Position numbers and translations under genes: made by a program
From: Actinoplanes sp. DH11
GTDB lineage: Bacteria; Actinomycetota; Actinomycetes; Mycobacteriales; Micromonosporaceae
Length of the DNA stretch: 64,000 nt
Assembly (NCBI RefSeq): GCF_020873875.1
Contig: NZ_JAHWGU010000017.1
Coordinates: 1-64,000 of the forward strand
Reading direction: 5' to 3'
In this document: in pieces, positions 1 through 9,646 of the stretch
Layout of the letters: each line of letters opens with the position of its first letter
Position numbering within the stretch: position 1 is the stretch's first letter
The notes under the pieces: model-generated
What the model was told of the DNA's origin: nothing
The model's database searches: none
The model's input: only the letters and a program-made list of their open reading frames with translations

Positions 1-120
1 TCCCGGCAACAAACAAATGTTGCCAAAGGAATCTCCAACCCACCTGTAAACAGATAGGCCGGGGTATTGCCATAATTGGCACTGGCTTATCAAGCACCCT
101 GTTGAGTTCTCAAAGAACAA
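1..120 (-). promoter_or_regulatory. rRNA operon leader (16S gene off the left edge)
   Basis: Read on the minus strand, 99-120 gives TTCTTTGAGAACTCAACAG, the element conserved in actinobacterial pre-rRNA leaders just before 16S (and in the spacer before 23S). A second stem lies at 4-23 (GGCAACA/TGTTGCC). No 16S gene lies upstream on this strand and the nearest gene points away, so this is more likely the 16S leader than the 16S-23S spacer. The rRNA itself is outside the window. I could not place the rRNA promoter convincingly in 121-536, which otherwise shows no gene. Confidence 0.72.
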
Positions 121-536
121 CCGCACATCGGAGCAGAACCTCAATCAAGAGGCCCAACCTCGAGGCAACCGTTCGAATTTGTCTGGTCGGATTTCGCCTT
201 TCGGCATCGCCCAGATCAGTGGCTCGTGCAGGTCGGCCGGATTTTCATCCGCCCGTTTCCCTGCCGGCTGAACCACTCTAGCCGGTCGGCGTCGCAACCG
301 CAAATCCAACTTCGTGGATCTCGCTGCACCGCCCGGTTCGTCGAGGCCAAGCATAGCTCGTTCCCGACCGGTCCCGAGTCACCTTCTGGATTGTCACTTT
401 CGTGCCGCTCCGTACCGGTTTCCCGTTCGCAGAGAAGAAGTTACGGGACACGGGTGGGTGACCGCAAATCGACGGTCATGACCACCGCGCCGCCGTGGTG
501 GCACACGACGGAAGGAAACCGTGACAGAGTGACGTC

Positions 537-752
537 ATGGACGCTTCCGAGACGCTCGCGGTCGACGCGTTTCTCGGCCTCATCGTTCCGCTCTGGCAAG
601 TCGTCATCGGCTTACTTGTGCTGGTCACGGTGGTTGTCTCCGTCCATCGGCTGTTCCTGCGAGGCCCCTCCCGCATGGGTGGGGCTCTCCTTTTGGCCGG
701 CGCCGCGGTCGTCGGACTGGCCGTCGTCAGCTATCTCGTGCAGAGTCTGTGA
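537..752 (+). CDS. Small two-helix membrane protein, unknown function
   Basis: A 71-residue open frame with two hydrophobic stretches, about residues 11-36 (FLGLIVPLWQVVIGLLVLV region) and 48-68, joined by a short basic loop (HRLFLRGPSR). That pattern fits a small bitopic or hairpin membrane protein. It runs divergently from the rRNA leader and convergently to the nitrilase gene, with only 20 bp between them. No good Shine-Dalgarno sequence precedes the ATG. I do not recognise the family. The clean hydrophobic pattern is the main reason to think it is real. Confidence 0.5.
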   Translation: MDASETLAVDAFLGLIVPLWQVVIGLLVLVTVVVSVHRLFLRGPSRMGGALLLAGAAVVGLAVVSYLVQSL

Positions 753-772
753 CGCCCGATACACCGGCGTCG

Positions 773-1567
773 CTACAGGCGCCGGTTCGCAAGACTCGGC
801 AGCTCCGCGCGGATCTTCTCCAGGCGCGGGAGGTCCAGATCCGCGATCGCGACACTCTCCGCGTCGGGCGCCTGGGCAAGGACGGTCCCCCACGGGTCGA
901 TGATCATGCTGCGACCGAAACAGGTACGCCCGGGCTCGTGGTCGCCGATCTGCCCGGCCGCCAGCACGTAGCACTGGTTCTCGATCGCCCGGGCGCGTAA
1001 CAGCACCTCCCAGTGATCACGGCCGGTGTGCATCATGAAGGCCGCCGGGACCACCAGGAGCTTCGCGCCGGCGATCGCCAGCCGGCGGTACAGCTCGGGG
1101 AACCGGAGGTCGTAGCAGATGCTCAGACCGATGGGAGCACCGTTGACGGCGGCCACCACGGTCTCGTGCCCGGGAGCGACGGTTCGCGACTCCTGGTAGG
1201 ACACGCGGCCGGAGATCTCGACGTCGTACAGGTGGATCTTGCGGTAGGCGGCGGTGAGGGTGCCGTCCGGCGCGAAGATCAGCGACGTGTTGTAGGTCCG
1301 GTTCTGATCAGGCCCGGTCTCGTGGAACGAGCCGGCGTGCACCCAGATCCCCAGATCTCGGGCCGCCGCCGCGAAGAACGAACCGAACTCGCCGTCGACC
1401 GGCTCCGGTTCCGGCGCGTCGGCGGACCGCCCGAGGAAGTCGACGTACTCCGGGAGGACGGCGAACTCGGCGCCGCCCGCGGCGGCACGCTCGAGCAGAT
1501 CACGAGCCACGGCAAAGTTGTGGGCACGGTCTTCGCGTGAATTCAGCTGGCAGACGGCGACGCGCAT
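773..1567 (-). CDS. Carbon-nitrogen hydrolase (nitrilase/omega-amidase family)
   Basis: A 264-residue cytoplasmic amidohydrolase of the nitrilase superfamily, closest in motif to Nit1/Nit2-type enzymes (omega-amidase, deaminated glutathione amidase). The Glu-Lys-Cys triad is visible: Glu in LPEYVDF, Lys in YRKIHLYDV, Cys in LSICYDLRFPELYR. The start was set at MRVAVCQLNS because the family begins there; the longer open frame to 1672 adds an Arg/Pro-rich extension with no family similarity. It stands alone, convergent with the small membrane ORF. The exact substrate cannot be read from the sequence. Confidence 0.9.
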   Translation of the reverse strand: MRVAVCQLNSREDRAHNFAVARDLLERAAAGGAEFAVLPEYVDFLGRSADAPEPEPVDGEFGSFFAAAARDLGIWVHAGSFHETGPDQNRTYNTSLIFAPDGTLTAAYRKIHLYDVEISGRVSYQESRTVAPGHETVVAAVNGAPIGLSICYDLRFPELYRRLAIAGAKLLVVPAAFMMHTGRDHWEVLLRARAIENQCYVLAAGQIGDHEPGRTCFGRSMIIDPWGTVLAQAPDAESVAIADLDLPRLEKIRAELPSLANRRL

Positions 1568-1689
1568 AAATCGAAGAGTACGGGTACCCGAGGGCTTTCG
1601 TGGCCACCACCGACCCGGCTGCCACGAAAGCCCCCTGCCGGGCTTCCGGCAGGATCGGTGGGCGCGGCACACCCCCCGCGCGGCACCCG

Positions 1690-1812
1690 CCCCGCAGACA
1701 CCCGGCCGACAGACACCCGTTCGCAGGTATGCGGCCGGAAGGCGTGCGGCCGGCAGACGCCCGGCTGGCGGCTATGCGGCCCACAGGTGTGCGGTCGGCA
1801 GGTGCGCGGAGT
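1690..1812. repeat. Degenerate GC-rich minisatellite
   Basis: Between the nitrilase start and the clpX terminator lie imperfect direct copies of a roughly 18-bp unit built on GGCAGGTGTGCGGCC (for example TATGCGGCC, GCGTGCGGCC, TATGCGGCCC, GTGTGCGGTC). It has no coding character and is one of several unrelated minisatellites in this window that sit in short intergenic gaps. Confidence 0.5.
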
Positions 1813-1815
1813 ATG

Positions 1816-1848
1816 AAAAAAGCCGCCGCCCGGAAACCGGGCGGCGGC
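1816..1848 (-). terminator. Rho-independent terminator of the clpX transcript
   Basis: A perfect 12-bp stem GCCGCCGCCCGG/CCGGGCGGCGGC with a 3-nt loop lies 17 bp past the clpX stop. On the minus strand it is followed by TTTTTTC. This is the clearest intrinsic terminator in the window. Confidence 0.9.
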
Positions 1849-1864
1849 GACAGAACAGGGCCGG

Positions 1865-3157
<1,293 letters not shown>

Positions 3158-3310
3158 CTACGTTCTCCCTGCGTTCAATGGCCGATCGCCGACCGGTCCG
3201 TGTCCGAGGACGGAATGCCTCGTTGCCATCTCATCGTCCGCCGACCCGCGTAACTGAGGCTGCAGACTCGACGTTACCCGCTGTGGCGCTGTTCTCCGAC
3301 CCCCCAAAAC

Positions 3311-3366
3311 GGGCGTGTCAGGGGTCGGCCAGTTTAGCGTCACCCGGCCGACCCCTGACACCGCCC
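3311..3366 (-). terminator. Hairpin between clpP2 and clpX (attenuator or terminator)
   Basis: A perfect 15-bp inverted repeat TGTCAGGGGTCGGCC (3316-3330) and GGCCGACCCCTGACA (3346-3360), extendable by GGGCG/CGCCC with one bulge. It starts a few bases after the clpP2 stop. On the minus strand a TTTT run follows the stem, so it could terminate or attenuate the clpP1P2 message ahead of clpX. Confidence 0.6.
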
Positions 3367-3368
3367 GG

Positions 3369-4031
3369 TCAGCTACTCGCGCCGACGGTCTGCAGGCTCT
3401 TCTTACGCGTGGCCAGCACGACGTCCACCAGGCCGTACTCCTTGGCCTCGTCCGCCGTCATGATCTTGTCGCGGTCGATGTCCTTGCGAACCTTCTCCAC
3501 CGGCTGGGTGGAGTGGTGCGCGATCATGTCCTCGAGCTGGGTCCGCATCCGCATGATCTCGCGGGCCTGGATCTCGATGTCCGATCCCTGACCGTAACCA
3601 CCCTCGGTGGCCGGCTGGTGGATGATGATCCGCGAGTGCGGGAGCGCCATCCGCTTGCCCGGGGTGCCACCGGCGAGCAGCACCGCCGCAGCGCTGGCCG
3701 CCTGACCGAGGCACACCGTGCTGATGTCGGGGCGAACGTACTGCATGGTGTCGTAGATCGCGGTCATCGCGGTGAACGAGCCACCAGGCGAGTTGATGTA
3801 CATCAGGATGTCGCGGTCCGGGTCGGTGCTCTCCAGCGTCAGCAGCTGGGCCATCACGTCGTTGGCCGACGCGTCGTCCACCTGGACACCGAGGAAGATG
3901 ATCCGGTCCTCGAACATCTTGTTGTACGGGTTCGACTCCTTGACACCCCACGAGGTGCGCTCGGAGAACGAGGGCAGCACGTAGCGGTTGTGCACCGGAG
4001 CGAACCCGGGAGGCATGGAAAGGTCGGTCAT
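3369..4031 (-). CDS. clpP2: ATP-dependent Clp protease proteolytic subunit ClpP2
   Basis: Serine peptidase of 220 residues, second of two clpP genes; actinobacteria need both to form the mixed ClpP1P2 tetradecamer. The nucleophile Ser sits in GQAASAAAVLL, the catalytic His in PHSRIIIHQP, and the Asp is expected near the QLEDMIAHH helix region. It follows clpP1 by 11 bp and so is co-transcribed. Compared with ClpP1 it has the longer N-terminus (PPGFAPVHNRYVLPSF) typical of actinobacterial ClpP2. Confidence 0.97.
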   Translation of the reverse strand: MTDLSMPPGFAPVHNRYVLPSFSERTSWGVKESNPYNKMFEDRIIFLGVQVDDASANDVMAQLLTLESTDPDRDILMYINSPGGSFTAMTAIYDTMQYVRPDISTVCLGQAASAAAVLLAGGTPGKRMALPHSRIIIHQPATEGGYGQGSDIEIQAREIMRMRTQLEDMIAHHSTQPVEKVRKDIDRDKIMTADEAKEYGLVDVVLATRKKSLQTVGASS

Positions 4032-4042
4032 GGTTCAGCTCC

Positions 4043-4675
4043 TCAGTTCAGCGTTCCGGCGCCGTCCGGAACCTGCGTGGCCCCGGTGATCACCTTGTCG
4101 ATGAAGCCATAGTCCTTCGCCTCGGTCGCCGTGAACCAGCGGTCCCGGTCGAAGTCGGCGGCGATCTGCTCCGGAGACTGTCCCGTGTGGTGGGCGATCC
4201 GCTCCTGGAACATCTTCTTGGTGTAGAGCATCTGCTCCGCCTGGATGGCGATGTCGGCGGCGGTGCCACCCATGCCGCCGGACGGCTGGTGCATCATGAT
4301 GCGCGCATGGGGAAGCGCGTACCGCTTGCCCGGTGATCCGGCGCAGAGCAGGAACTGCCCCATCGAAGCCGCCATGCCCATCCCGACGGTGGAGACGTCG
4401 TTGTCGATGAACTGCATGGTGTCGTAGATCGCCATGCCCGAGTAGACCGAGCCACCGGGCGAGTTGATCCACAGGTGGATGTCTGCCTCAGGGTCCTCGG
4501 CGGAGAGCAGCAGCAGCTGCGCGCAGATGCGGTTGGCGACCGCATCGGTCACCTCGCTGCCGAGGAAGATGATGCGCTCACGCAGCAAGCGGTTGTAGAC
4601 CGAATCGTCGAGGTTGCCACTGAGTGCTTCGCCCCGCCGCGCCACGGGGGTGGCGGGGATGTGGAGATCGGTCAT
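4043..4675 (-). CDS. clpP1: ATP-dependent Clp protease proteolytic subunit ClpP1
   Basis: Serine peptidase of 210 residues, first gene of the clpP1-clpP2 pair. The active-site Ser is in [11 protein letters not shown] and the His in [20 protein letters not shown] precedes them as in all ClpP. It starts at MTDLHIPA. Upstream lie a candidate -10 (TAGGTT on the minus strand, 4743-4748) and a ClgR-like site at 4787-4803, as expected for stress-regulated clpP operons in actinobacteria. Confidence 0.97.
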   Translation of the reverse strand: MTDLHIPATPVARRGEALSGNLDDSVYNRLLRERIIFLGSEVTDAVANRICAQLLLLSAEDPEADIHLWINSPGGSVYSGMAIYDTMQFIDNDVSTVGMGMAASMGQFLLCAGSPGKRYALPHARIMMHQPSGGMGGTAADIAIQAEQMLYTKKMFQERIAHHTGQSPEQIAADFDRDRWFTATEAKDYGFIDKVITGATQVPDGAGTLN

Positions 4676-4786
4676 GGCAGCCCTTCACAGCTGACTGTGT
4701 CGGCCGAAACTGTCCGGCCGGCAGGTTGTCCGTCGTACGACCAACCTAACTGGTCGGATGCGCATCAGCTTCCCGCTCGGGCAGGT

Positions 4787-4803
4787 GTTCGCTGACAGCG
4801 CAC
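4787..4803 (-). promoter_or_regulatory. Candidate ClgR operator upstream of clpP1
   Basis: GTTCGCTGACAGCGCAC matches the actinobacterial ClgR box (CGC-Y-N-A-N-R-GCG core) with the whole core intact and one deviation in the right flank. It is centred about 60 bp upstream of the start point inferred from the TAGGTT -10, a sensible place for an activator. ClgR itself is not encoded in this window. Confidence 0.55.
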
Positions 4804-4832
4804 CCGCCCCCACACGCGCCCGGAAACGCCGC

Positions 4833-4866
4833 GGCCACCGTGTGACGCGAGCGTCGCACGGTGGCC
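4833..4866 (-). terminator. Terminator hairpin after tig
   Basis: A long stem, GGCCACCGTG (4833-4842) with CACGGTGGCC (4857-4866), extended inward by GACGC/GCGTC across one wobble position. It lies 17 bp past the trigger factor stop on the minus strand. There is no strong U-tract, which is common in actinobacteria. Confidence 0.6.
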
Positions 4867-4882
4867 GTCCGGAGGCGGTGGA

Positions 4883-6232
4883 TCAGTGGTTGTGCCCGGC
4901 GTGCTCGTCCTCGCCCGCGGCACGCAGGTCGTCCAGCGTCAGGGTGTTGCCCTCGCTGTCGGTCATGGTGACCTGCTCCATGACGGAGGCCAGCGCCTTG
5001 CCCCGGCGCACGTCGCCGAAGACGGCGGCCGCGGCACCCGAGCGCACGAGCTGGTCGTAGTACTGCTGGGGCTGCATCTGGGCCCGCTGCGCCCGGTGCA
5101 CGATCTCGTGACCGAACTCGTCGTCGGAGACCTGGACGTCCTCGGCGTCGGCGATGGTGTCGAGCAGCAGCTGGATCCGGACGCCCTCCTGGGCCGCCTC
5201 GGTCAGCTCCTGGTCGATCTGCTCCTCGGTCTTCTCCTCCGAGGCGAGGTAGTCCTGCAGCGTCGCGCCGATCCGCTCCAGCTGGTCGGTCATCGCCTGC
5301 TTCCGGCCGTCGACCTCGTCCTTGACGACGCCCTCCGGAGCCGGGATCGCCGCCGCCTCGACGAGCTGCTTGAGAGCCTCGTCACGAGCCGCGTAGATCT
5401 GCTCGACCTTCTTCACCTTGGCGAGCCGCTCGCGCAGGTCGCCCTTGAGCTCCTCGAGGGTGTCGAACTCGCTCGCCAGCTGGGCGAACTCGTCGTCGAT
5501 CTCGGGCAGCTGCTTGTCCTTGACGGTCCGCACGACGACCTTCACCTCAGCGTCGCGGCCGGCGAAGTCGCCGCCCACCAGCTGCGTGGTGAAGTTGGCC
5601 TCCTCGCCGGCGGAGAGGCCGACGAGCACCTCGTCCAGACCGGGGAGCAGCTGCTTGCTGCCGACCTCGTGGGAGATGTTGGTGGCCGAGCCGCCCGGCA
5701 CCTCTTCGCCGTCGACGGTGGCGTTGAGGTCGAGCTGGACGTAGTCCCCCTCGGCCGCGGGCCGCTCGACGGTCTTCAGGGTGGCGAACCGCTCGCGCAG
5801 GCCGTTGATCTGCTCATCGATCTCGTTGTCGCCGATCTCCACGGCCGGAACCGTGACAGCGATCGTGGAGAGATCCGGGACGGTGATCTCCGGGCGCACG
5901 TCGACCTCAGCCGTGAACTTCAGCGGCGCGTTGTCGGCGAACTCGGTGATCTCCACCTCGGGACGGCCGAGCGTCTTGACGTCGTGCTCCTGGACCGCGG
6001 CGAGGATCTGCTGCGGGATCGCCTCCTGCACGGCCTCGTTCAGGACCGCGCCACGGCCGACACGCTGGTCGATGACCGCGGACGGAACCTTGCCACGACG
6101 GAAGCCCGGCACCTGAACCTGCGCGCCGATCTCCCGGTACGCCTTCTGCAGGCTCGGCTTGAGCTCGTCGAACGGCACCTCGATGGCGAGCTTCACCCGA
6201 GTCGGGCTCAGAGTCTCGACGGTGCTCTTCAC
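4883..6232 (-). CDS. tig: Trigger factor, ribosome-associated chaperone
   Basis: Ribosome-bound chaperone and peptidyl-prolyl isomerase of 449 residues. The N-terminal ribosome-binding signature is present (VPGFRRGKVP near residue 42), then the FKBP-type PPIase domain around residues 155-240 (GDYVQLDLNATVDG), then the helical C-terminal arms. The tail is His-rich (DEHAGHNH), as is frequent in actinobacterial trigger factors. It lies directly downstream of tRNA-Pro on the same strand (37-bp gap) and upstream of clpP1P2, the usual actinobacterial order. Confidence 0.97.
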   Translation of the reverse strand: MKSTVETLSPTRVKLAIEVPFDELKPSLQKAYREIGAQVQVPGFRRGKVPSAVIDQRVGRGAVLNEAVQEAIPQQILAAVQEHDVKTLGRPEVEITEFADNAPLKFTAEVDVRPEITVPDLSTIAVTVPAVEIGDNEIDEQINGLRERFATLKTVERPAAEGDYVQLDLNATVDGEEVPGGSATNISHEVGSKQLLPGLDEVLVGLSAGEEANFTTQLVGGDFAGRDAEVKVVVRTVKDKQLPEIDDEFAQLASEFDTLEELKGDLRERLAKVKKVEQIYAARDEALKQLVEAAAIPAPEGVVKDEVDGRKQAMTDQLERIGATLQDYLASEEKTEEQIDQELTEAAQEGVRIQLLLDTIADAEDVQVSDDEFGHEIVHRAQRAQMQPQQYYDQLVRSGAAAAVFGDVRRGKALASVMEQVTMTDSEGNTLTLDDLRAAGEDEHAGHNH

Positions 6233-6269
6233 AGGCGTACTCCTTGTTGCTGCGGATAGTTGTAATCAG

Positions 6270-6343
6270 TCGGGGTGGCGGGATTTGAACCCACGGCCCC
6301 TCGCTCCCAAAGCGAGTGCGCTACCAAACTGCGCCACACCCCG
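6270..6343 (-). tRNA. tRNA-Pro (anticodon TGG)
   Basis: A full cloverleaf on the minus strand: acceptor CGGGGTG/CACCCCG, anticodon stem CTCGC/GCGAG with loop TTTGGGA (anticodon TGG), T arm GTGGGTTCAAATCCCGC, discriminator A. CCA is not encoded. It may be co-transcribed with tig 37 bp downstream. Confidence 0.95.
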
Positions 6344-6474
6344 TGGCGACGGCCAGTGTATGCGGTCCACTCACTCGAGTGTGCGCTGGAGTCACCTGGT
6401 GGGTAATCCGGTTCGCGCGGACGGGAGATGATTCAGTAAGCTGTACGCGGGCCCCGGGCGTTGCCAGGGGTCAC

Positions 6475-6545
6475 GCGGGCGTAGCTCAATGGTAGAGCCT
6501 CAGTCTTCCAAACTGATTACGCGAGTTCGATTCTCGTCGCCCGCT
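6475..6545 (+). tRNA. tRNA-Gly (anticodon TCC)
   Basis: Cloverleaf on the plus strand: acceptor GCGGGCG/CGCCCGC, D arm with GGTAGAGC, anticodon stem TCAGT/ACTGA with loop CTTCCAA (anticodon TCC), T loop GTTCGATTC. CCA is not encoded. A TAAGCT at 6437-6442 may be its -10. The DNA after it carries decayed genes. Confidence 0.95.
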
Positions 6546-7029
6546 CAAGTTTACGCTGCTCAGAGACTTTCGACATCGACGTGTGCCGATTAGTCAAGGT
6601 CGTTCAGCAGGGATCTTGGTCGGGGCTAGGCCTCTAACCGCCACGGCGGCCTCGGTCTGAGTCGGCAACCCGGCCAAGCACCGTCCCCCACGTCACACCC
6701 GTTCAGGCCAAAGATCTCATCGACCGTGACACACCGGTCTCTCCGATGCGCCGGCATGTCGTCAGAGCGGGAAATCTGAAGACAACGGCTCGGCGACAGC
6801 GATTCCGGCGCATCGGCAAGGCAGTCGGTGCTCCACCCGTGTCGACCACAGTTGCGGCACAGGCCGCAACCGTGGCGGCCAACTCGCCTGGGGACGTGCA
6901 GCCGGAACGTCGCTGAACCGGAACGTCGCTGAAATGGTGTCCGCGAGTGGAGCAGTGACCGGTTCATCCGGGACAAATCGGGTAATACGCGAGCGAGCCT
7001 GTAGTTGTCGGATGTGGTGGCTAAGTCGG
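6546..7029. other. Gene-free stretch with a 16-bp tandem duplication
   Basis: I see no convincing gene between tRNA-Gly and the histidine kinase. At 6902-6917 and 6918-6933 the sequence CCGGAACGTCGCTGAA occurs twice back to back without a mismatch, about 100 bp before the kinase start. It could be a binding site for a response regulator or simply a duplication. No copy of the tRNA 3' end was spotted here. Confidence 0.6.
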
Positions 7030-9552
7030 ATGGTCATGGTGATGCTTGACGAGGCGGTTCTGGGTGATCCGGCACGTCTGGTTGCGGTGCAGCGGGCACG
7101 CCACGCGTTACCGGCCCAGCCGATTCCACTCAACGGGATCGCCCGGCTGGCGGCGCGGCTTCTGAACGCGCCGATGGCGACGGTGACCCTTGTCGGCCGT
7201 GACGAAGAGTTCTTCGTCGGCACGTATGGGCTACCACACGCACTGGCCGCGGACGGGCGAGCGCCGATTACCTACTCGGTGTGCGCGTACGTCGTCGCCC
7301 AGGATCATCCGGTGTCGTGTGGCGACATGCTGCATGACGACTCGGCTGCCCTGCGGGACCACCTGCTCGTAACCGAGTACGGCGTCCAGGCGTTCCTGGG
7401 TGTGCCGGTACGTGACGCGGCCGATCGGCTGGTGGGTTCGATGACCGTGCTCGACACCGCGGCCCGCCTGTGGACCGATGGACAGCTGGCGGCGCTGCTG
7501 GAGATCGCCGAGTTGTTGCGCCCGCCGGCGCCGGTCGAGGCGTCGACGCAAGTCGCGACGCTCGACAGTGCGGCGTTGCTGGACAGCGTTCAGGAGGCGT
7601 TCCTCGCGGTGGACCCGGACGGGGTGGTCGTCGGTTTCAACCGTGCCGCCCAGGACCTGCTCGGGTTCACGGCCGCGCAGGTGTGCGGCGGGCACCTGGA
7701 TGGCAGCCTGCTGCCTGATTACGACGGCCAGCCGATCGGTGCCGCACTCGCCCGGCTGTTCGCCGCCGGGCCGAGCCGTCCGGTGCTACGCCAGGTGAGC
7801 ATGCGCCACCACGACGGGCACCGGCTGACCGTGCAGACATCCCTGTCTGTGGTACGTGGCTCGGCTGGTGCTTTGGCCTGCGTGTTCCTCACCGATCTGT
7901 CGCAGCAGGTCGCCGCCGAAGACCGGGCTGACCGCGACGGCAGCTTCCTGGCCGCTCTGCTGGACAGCCTCTCGGTGGGTGTCATCGCCTGTGACGACAC
8001 CGGCCAGGTGGTTGTGGTGAATCGGGTACTGCGGGAGTTACAGGGACTCCCGGCCGCTGCTCCGCTTCCGGTGGACTATCCGGCGTCGGTGGACGGCATG
8101 CTGCATGACATCGCGATGCGACCGCTGTCCTGGGAGCAGACGCCGCTGATGCGCGCCTTGCGCGGTGAGCACATCGACGGCGTGGACGTCCTGACCACGA
8201 TGCCCTGCGATCAGGTGCGCACCTTCGCCACCGCCGCTCAGCCGATGATCGCCGACGACGGACGGCTGCTGGGCGCGGTGGCCGTGGCGCACGAGTTGAC
8301 CGCGATGCGGCGTGCCGAACGGTTCCGGGCTTGTCACCTCGCCGTCGAAGCGGCGCTGCGGGCCGCGGACACGGAGACCGACGCGGCGCCCGGCGTGCTG
8401 CAAGCGGTCGGCACCACGCTCGGCTGGCCGTGCGCAGAGCTGTTCCTCATCGACGAGGCCAGCGGCCGGCTGCGCTCGGTCGGGCACTGGGATGTCTCCG
8501 GACACGACGCCGACGGCTTTTTCGGGCACACCCCGATCCTCGGGGCCGGGATCACCGGCCGGGTTTGGCAGAGCGGGCGGGCGATGTGGGTAGCCGACAT
8601 CGCCGACAGCCCGTACCTGACGACCGTGTACGAGCAGACGAAGGCGCAGGCGTGGCTGTCGCGCGGTATCCGTACCGTTCTGGCGGTCCCAGTTCGCGAC
8701 GGTGACACGCTGCTGGGTGTGCTGACCTGCTACGCGGGCGCCCAGGAAATCCACGAGGAGTTGCTCACCGTGCTGCTGGACGGGGTGGCCGCACAGATCG
8801 GCGTGTACGTCGCGTTGCGCCGCGCCGAACAACTCGCTCGGCAACTCGTACGTGCCCACGACGACTTCATTGCTCTGGTCGGTCATGAGATGCGCACCCC
8901 GCTCACCTCGATCGCCGCGAACGCCACCATGCTCGATGAGGACTCCGACGGCACGGACGACGACCGCCGGCAGATGCTTCGCTCGGTTGCCCGCAACACC
9001 GCCGTGCTGCAGAAGCTGGTGGACAAGCTGCTCGACCTCGCCGGTCTCGACTCCGGCCATCTGCGTCTCAACGTCGAGCGAGTCGATCTCGCCGTGATCG
9101 TCACCGATGCCGTCGCGGCGGCCCGTCACACCGCCGCCGACGTCGGCGTCCTGCTGCGTACCGACCTGCCGCCGCAGCTGCAGGTCGACGGTGACGCGTC
9201 TCGGTTGCGGCAAGTCGTCGTTGACCTGTTGTCCAACGCCGTTCAATACAGCCCTTCCGGCGCACAGGTGCAGATCGGACTACGTGCGGACGATGGCACG
9301 GCCGAGCTGTGCATCACCGACACCGGCATCGGCACGCTGGCCGACGAACGCGACCGGGTCTTCGACCGGTTCTTCCGCGGCAGCAACGTCCGTCACCAGG
9401 GGATCATCGGAAGCGGCCTAGGGCTCAGCCTCGCCCGCGCCATCGTCGCACTGCACAGCGGCACGATCCGGCTCACCGACAACCAGCCGTCCGGCACGGT
9501 GGTCCGCGTCCGGCTACCCCTGCACGAGCCGCCCACCCTGCCGGAAGCATGA
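7030..9552 (+). CDS. GAF-PAS-PAS-GAF sensor histidine kinase
   Basis: Large soluble-looking histidine kinase of about 840 residues with no transmembrane segment. Order of domains: GAF (about 15-170, ITYSVCAYVVAQ), PAS (about 190-300, AFLAVDPDGVVVGFNRAA), PAS (about 315-425, GVIACDDTGQVVVVNRV), GAF (about 440-590), HisKA with the phospho-acceptor His in GHEMRTPLTS, then HATPase with N box LLSNAVQY, DTGIG and GSGLGLSLARAI. The start is uncertain: several in-frame ATGs lie from 6934 to 7042, and 7030 was chosen because similarity begins just after it. No response regulator is adjacent, so it is an orphan. Confidence 0.88.
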   Translation: MVMVMLDEAVLGDPARLVAVQRARHALPAQPIPLNGIARLAARLLNAPMATVTLVGRDEEFFVGTYGLPHALAADGRAPITYSVCAYVVAQDHPVSCGDMLHDDSAALRDHLLVTEYGVQAFLGVPVRDAADRLVGSMTVLDTAARLWTDGQLAALLEIAELLRPPAPVEASTQVATLDSAALLDSVQEAFLAVDPDGVVVGFNRAAQDLLGFTAAQVCGGHLDGSLLPDYDGQPIGAALARLFAAGPSRPVLRQVSMRHHDGHRLTVQTSLSVVRGSAGALACVFLTDLSQQVAAEDRADRDGSFLAALLDSLSVGVIACDDTGQVVVVNRVLRELQGLPAAAPLPVDYPASVDGMLHDIAMRPLSWEQTPLMRALRGEHIDGVDVLTTMPCDQVRTFATAAQPMIADDGRLLGAVAVAHELTAMRRAERFRACHLAVEAALRAADTETDAAPGVLQAVGTTLGWPCAELFLIDEASGRLRSVGHWDVSGHDADGFFGHTPILGAGITGRVWQSGRAMWVADIADSPYLTTVYEQTKAQAWLSRGIRTVLAVPVRDGDTLLGVLTCYAGAQEIHEELLTVLLDGVAAQIGVYVALRRAEQLARQLVRAHDDFIALVGHEMRTPLTSIAANATMLDEDSDGTDDDRRQMLRSVARNTAVLQKLVDKLLDLAGLDSGHLRLNVERVDLAVIVTDAVAAARHTAADVGVLLRTDLPPQLQVDGDASRLRQVVVDLLSNAVQYSPSGAQVQIGLRADDGTAELCITDTGIGTLADERDRVFDRFFRGSNVRHQGIIGSGLGLSLARAIVALHSGTIRLTDNQPSGTVVRVRLPLHEPPTLPEA

Positions 9553-9646
9553 AGCCACGTCAGCAACGGTGCGTTCGTCCTTGAGGTTTCGCCGGTTGCC
9601 CAACTTTGTCCCTCTAGTCGACCCGCACGCCGGTCTTCAAAAACCT

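Noticed and set aside
350-396. Possible minus-strand rRNA promoter (TATGCT at 350-355, TGACAA at 391-396)
   Set aside because: The two hexamers are 35 bp apart, not 16-19, and neither has a proper partner.
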